Of a stretch of DNA of 15,098 nt, positions 14,276 through 15,098 are shown piece after piece. This stretch comes from an uncultured Lysobacterales bacterium (GTDB lineage: Bacteria > Pseudomonadota > Gammaproteobacteria > Xanthomonadales > SZUA-36): contig CALKKN010000256.1 of NCBI GenBank assembly GCA_937995275.1, positions 1 to 15,098 on the forward strand, written 5' to 3'. The notes below the pieces were generated by a model, which ran no database searches, was not told the origin of the DNA, and saw only the letters and a list, made by a program, of their open reading frames with translations. Position numbers and translations under genes: made by a program. Numbering within the stretch: position 1 is the stretch's first letter; every line of letters begins with the position of its first letter.

Positions 14276-15098
14276 ATGAGCAGCGTCCAGGCAGAGACTG
14301 CAACACAGCGGCCAGACGGCATCGGCCACGTCTTCGACCTGTGCGCCGAGGACATGGCGGCCGTCGATCGGCTGATCCGGGCCAGCCTGGATTCCGAGGT
14401 CGTGCTCATCCGCCAGATCGCCGAGTACATCATCGGCTCCGGCGGCAAACGGCTGCGGCCGATGCTGGTCGTGCTGGCGGCGCGCGCCTGTGGCTACACC
14501 GGCTCACGGCATGTCACGCTGGCGGCTATCGTCGAATTCATCCACACGGCAACGCTGCTCCACGACGACGTGGTGGACGAATCGGATCTGCGCCGCGGCC
14601 GGGAGTCGGCGCATGCGGTGTGGGGCAACGCCGCCACCGTGCTGGTGGGCGACTTCCTGTACTCCCGCAGCTTCCAGATGATGGTGAAGGTGGACTCGAT
14701 GCGCGTGATGGAGGTCCTGTCGAATGCGACGAACGCCATCGCCGAGGGCGAGGTCGAGCAGTTGCTGAACATGCACGACCCGGAGGTCAGTGAAGACCGT
14801 TATATCAGCGTCATCGAAAAGAAGACGGCCAAGTTGTTCGAGGCAGCGTGCCAGCTCGGGGCCATCCTGGCCGGGCGAACGGACATGGAAGAGCGCCTTG
14901 CGACCTTCGGCAGGGAGCTCGGCGCCGCGTTCCAGGTGGCCGACGACGTCCTCGACTACACGGCCGACGCGGACACGCTGGGCAAGAACATCGGTGACGA
15001 CCTGGCCGAAGGCAAACCGACCCTGCCCCTGATCCTGACGCGCAAGTACGTGGACGACGATCAGCGCAACATGATCGACACGACCATCCGTGAGGGCG
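14276..15098 (+). CDS. ispB: Polyprenyl (octaprenyl-type) diphosphate synthase, 3'-truncated by window edge
   Basis: Translation from ATG 14276 gives 274 residues and runs off the window; E. coli IspB has 323, so about 50 are missing. Both aspartate-rich motifs are present: DDVVD (97-101) in the LLHDDVVDESDLRRG block and DDVLD (223-227). GSGGKRLRP (55-62) binds the pyrophosphate of IPP. It elongates farnesyl diphosphate with IPP units to make the side chain of ubiquinone or menaquinone. The small residues before the first motif (AT at 92-93) agree with a long-chain product, but chain length cannot be read with certainty. AGG about 7 bases upstream of the ATG is a modest ribosome site. Confidence 0.93.
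   Translation, partial: MSSVQAETATQRPDGIGHVFDLCAEDMAAVDRLIRASLDSEVVLIRQIAEYIIGSGGKRLRPMLVVLAARACGYTGSRHVTLAAIVEFIHTATLLHDDVVDESDLRRGRESAHAVWGNAATVLVGDFLYSRSFQMMVKVDSMRVMEVLSNATNAIAEGEVEQLLNMHDPEVSEDRYISVIEKKTAKLFEAACQLGAILAGRTDMEERLATFGRELGAAFQVADDVLDYTADADTLGKNIGDDLAEGKPTLPLILTRKYVDDDQRNMIDTTIREG

Overview
The window is GC-rich, densely coded bacterial DNA. The gene content points to a gammaproteobacterium: a pspABC operon behind a sigma-54-type promoter, an FkpA/Mip-type isomerase, a NudL-type CoA pyrophosphatase, an IspB-type prenyl synthase, and an MFS-ssb pair. The genus cannot be named from sequence reading alone. There is no rRNA, tRNA, transposase, phage gene or CRISPR array. Most of the content is familiar chromosomal housekeeping and envelope biology; the less explained parts are two small secreted proteins, a DUF1684 protein and several regulatory repeats.

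Left part (1-4618). A DUF4139 protein, cut at its 5' end by the window edge, runs on the + strand and converges on a minus-strand series. That series comprises two small secreted proteins of unknown function (1438-1797 and 1897-2253), a mercaptopyruvate-type sulfurtransferase (2415-3263) overlapping a Nudix CoA pyrophosphatase (3226-3864), and an exported FKBP-type isomerase (3938-4618) with its own hairpin terminator.

Middle part (4619-6542). The 338-base region between the isomerase gene and pspA holds a near-consensus sigma-54 promoter, a possible IHF site and an inverted repeat at enhancer distance. It drives pspA-pspB-pspC, whose genes overlap by 4 bases each and act in the inner-membrane (phage shock) stress response. 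No pspF regulator is present in the window. The 286 bases after pspC contain no convincing gene but carry two competing inverted repeats.

Right part (6543-14085, all minus strand). Read in transcription order: MFS transporter, ssb, rfbB, rfbA, rfbC, rfbD, manC and a DUF1684 protein. rfbBACD makes dTDP-L-rhamnose from glucose-1-phosphate and manC makes GDP-mannose, so together they supply sugar nucleotides for a surface polysaccharide. Glycosyltransferases must lie elsewhere. From rfbA to the DUF1684 gene every junction overlaps or is separated by at most 2 bases, so this stretch is very probably one operon.

Far right (14086-15098). A short divergent region with a perfect TATAAT on each strand separates the MFS gene from a polyprenyl diphosphate synthase gene (ispB), which is cut by the end of the window. 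Several start codons were moved from the longest reading frame on the basis of ribosome binding sites, promoters or overlaps: pspA, the MFS gene, sseA, rfbC, rfbD and the 119-aa secreted protein.
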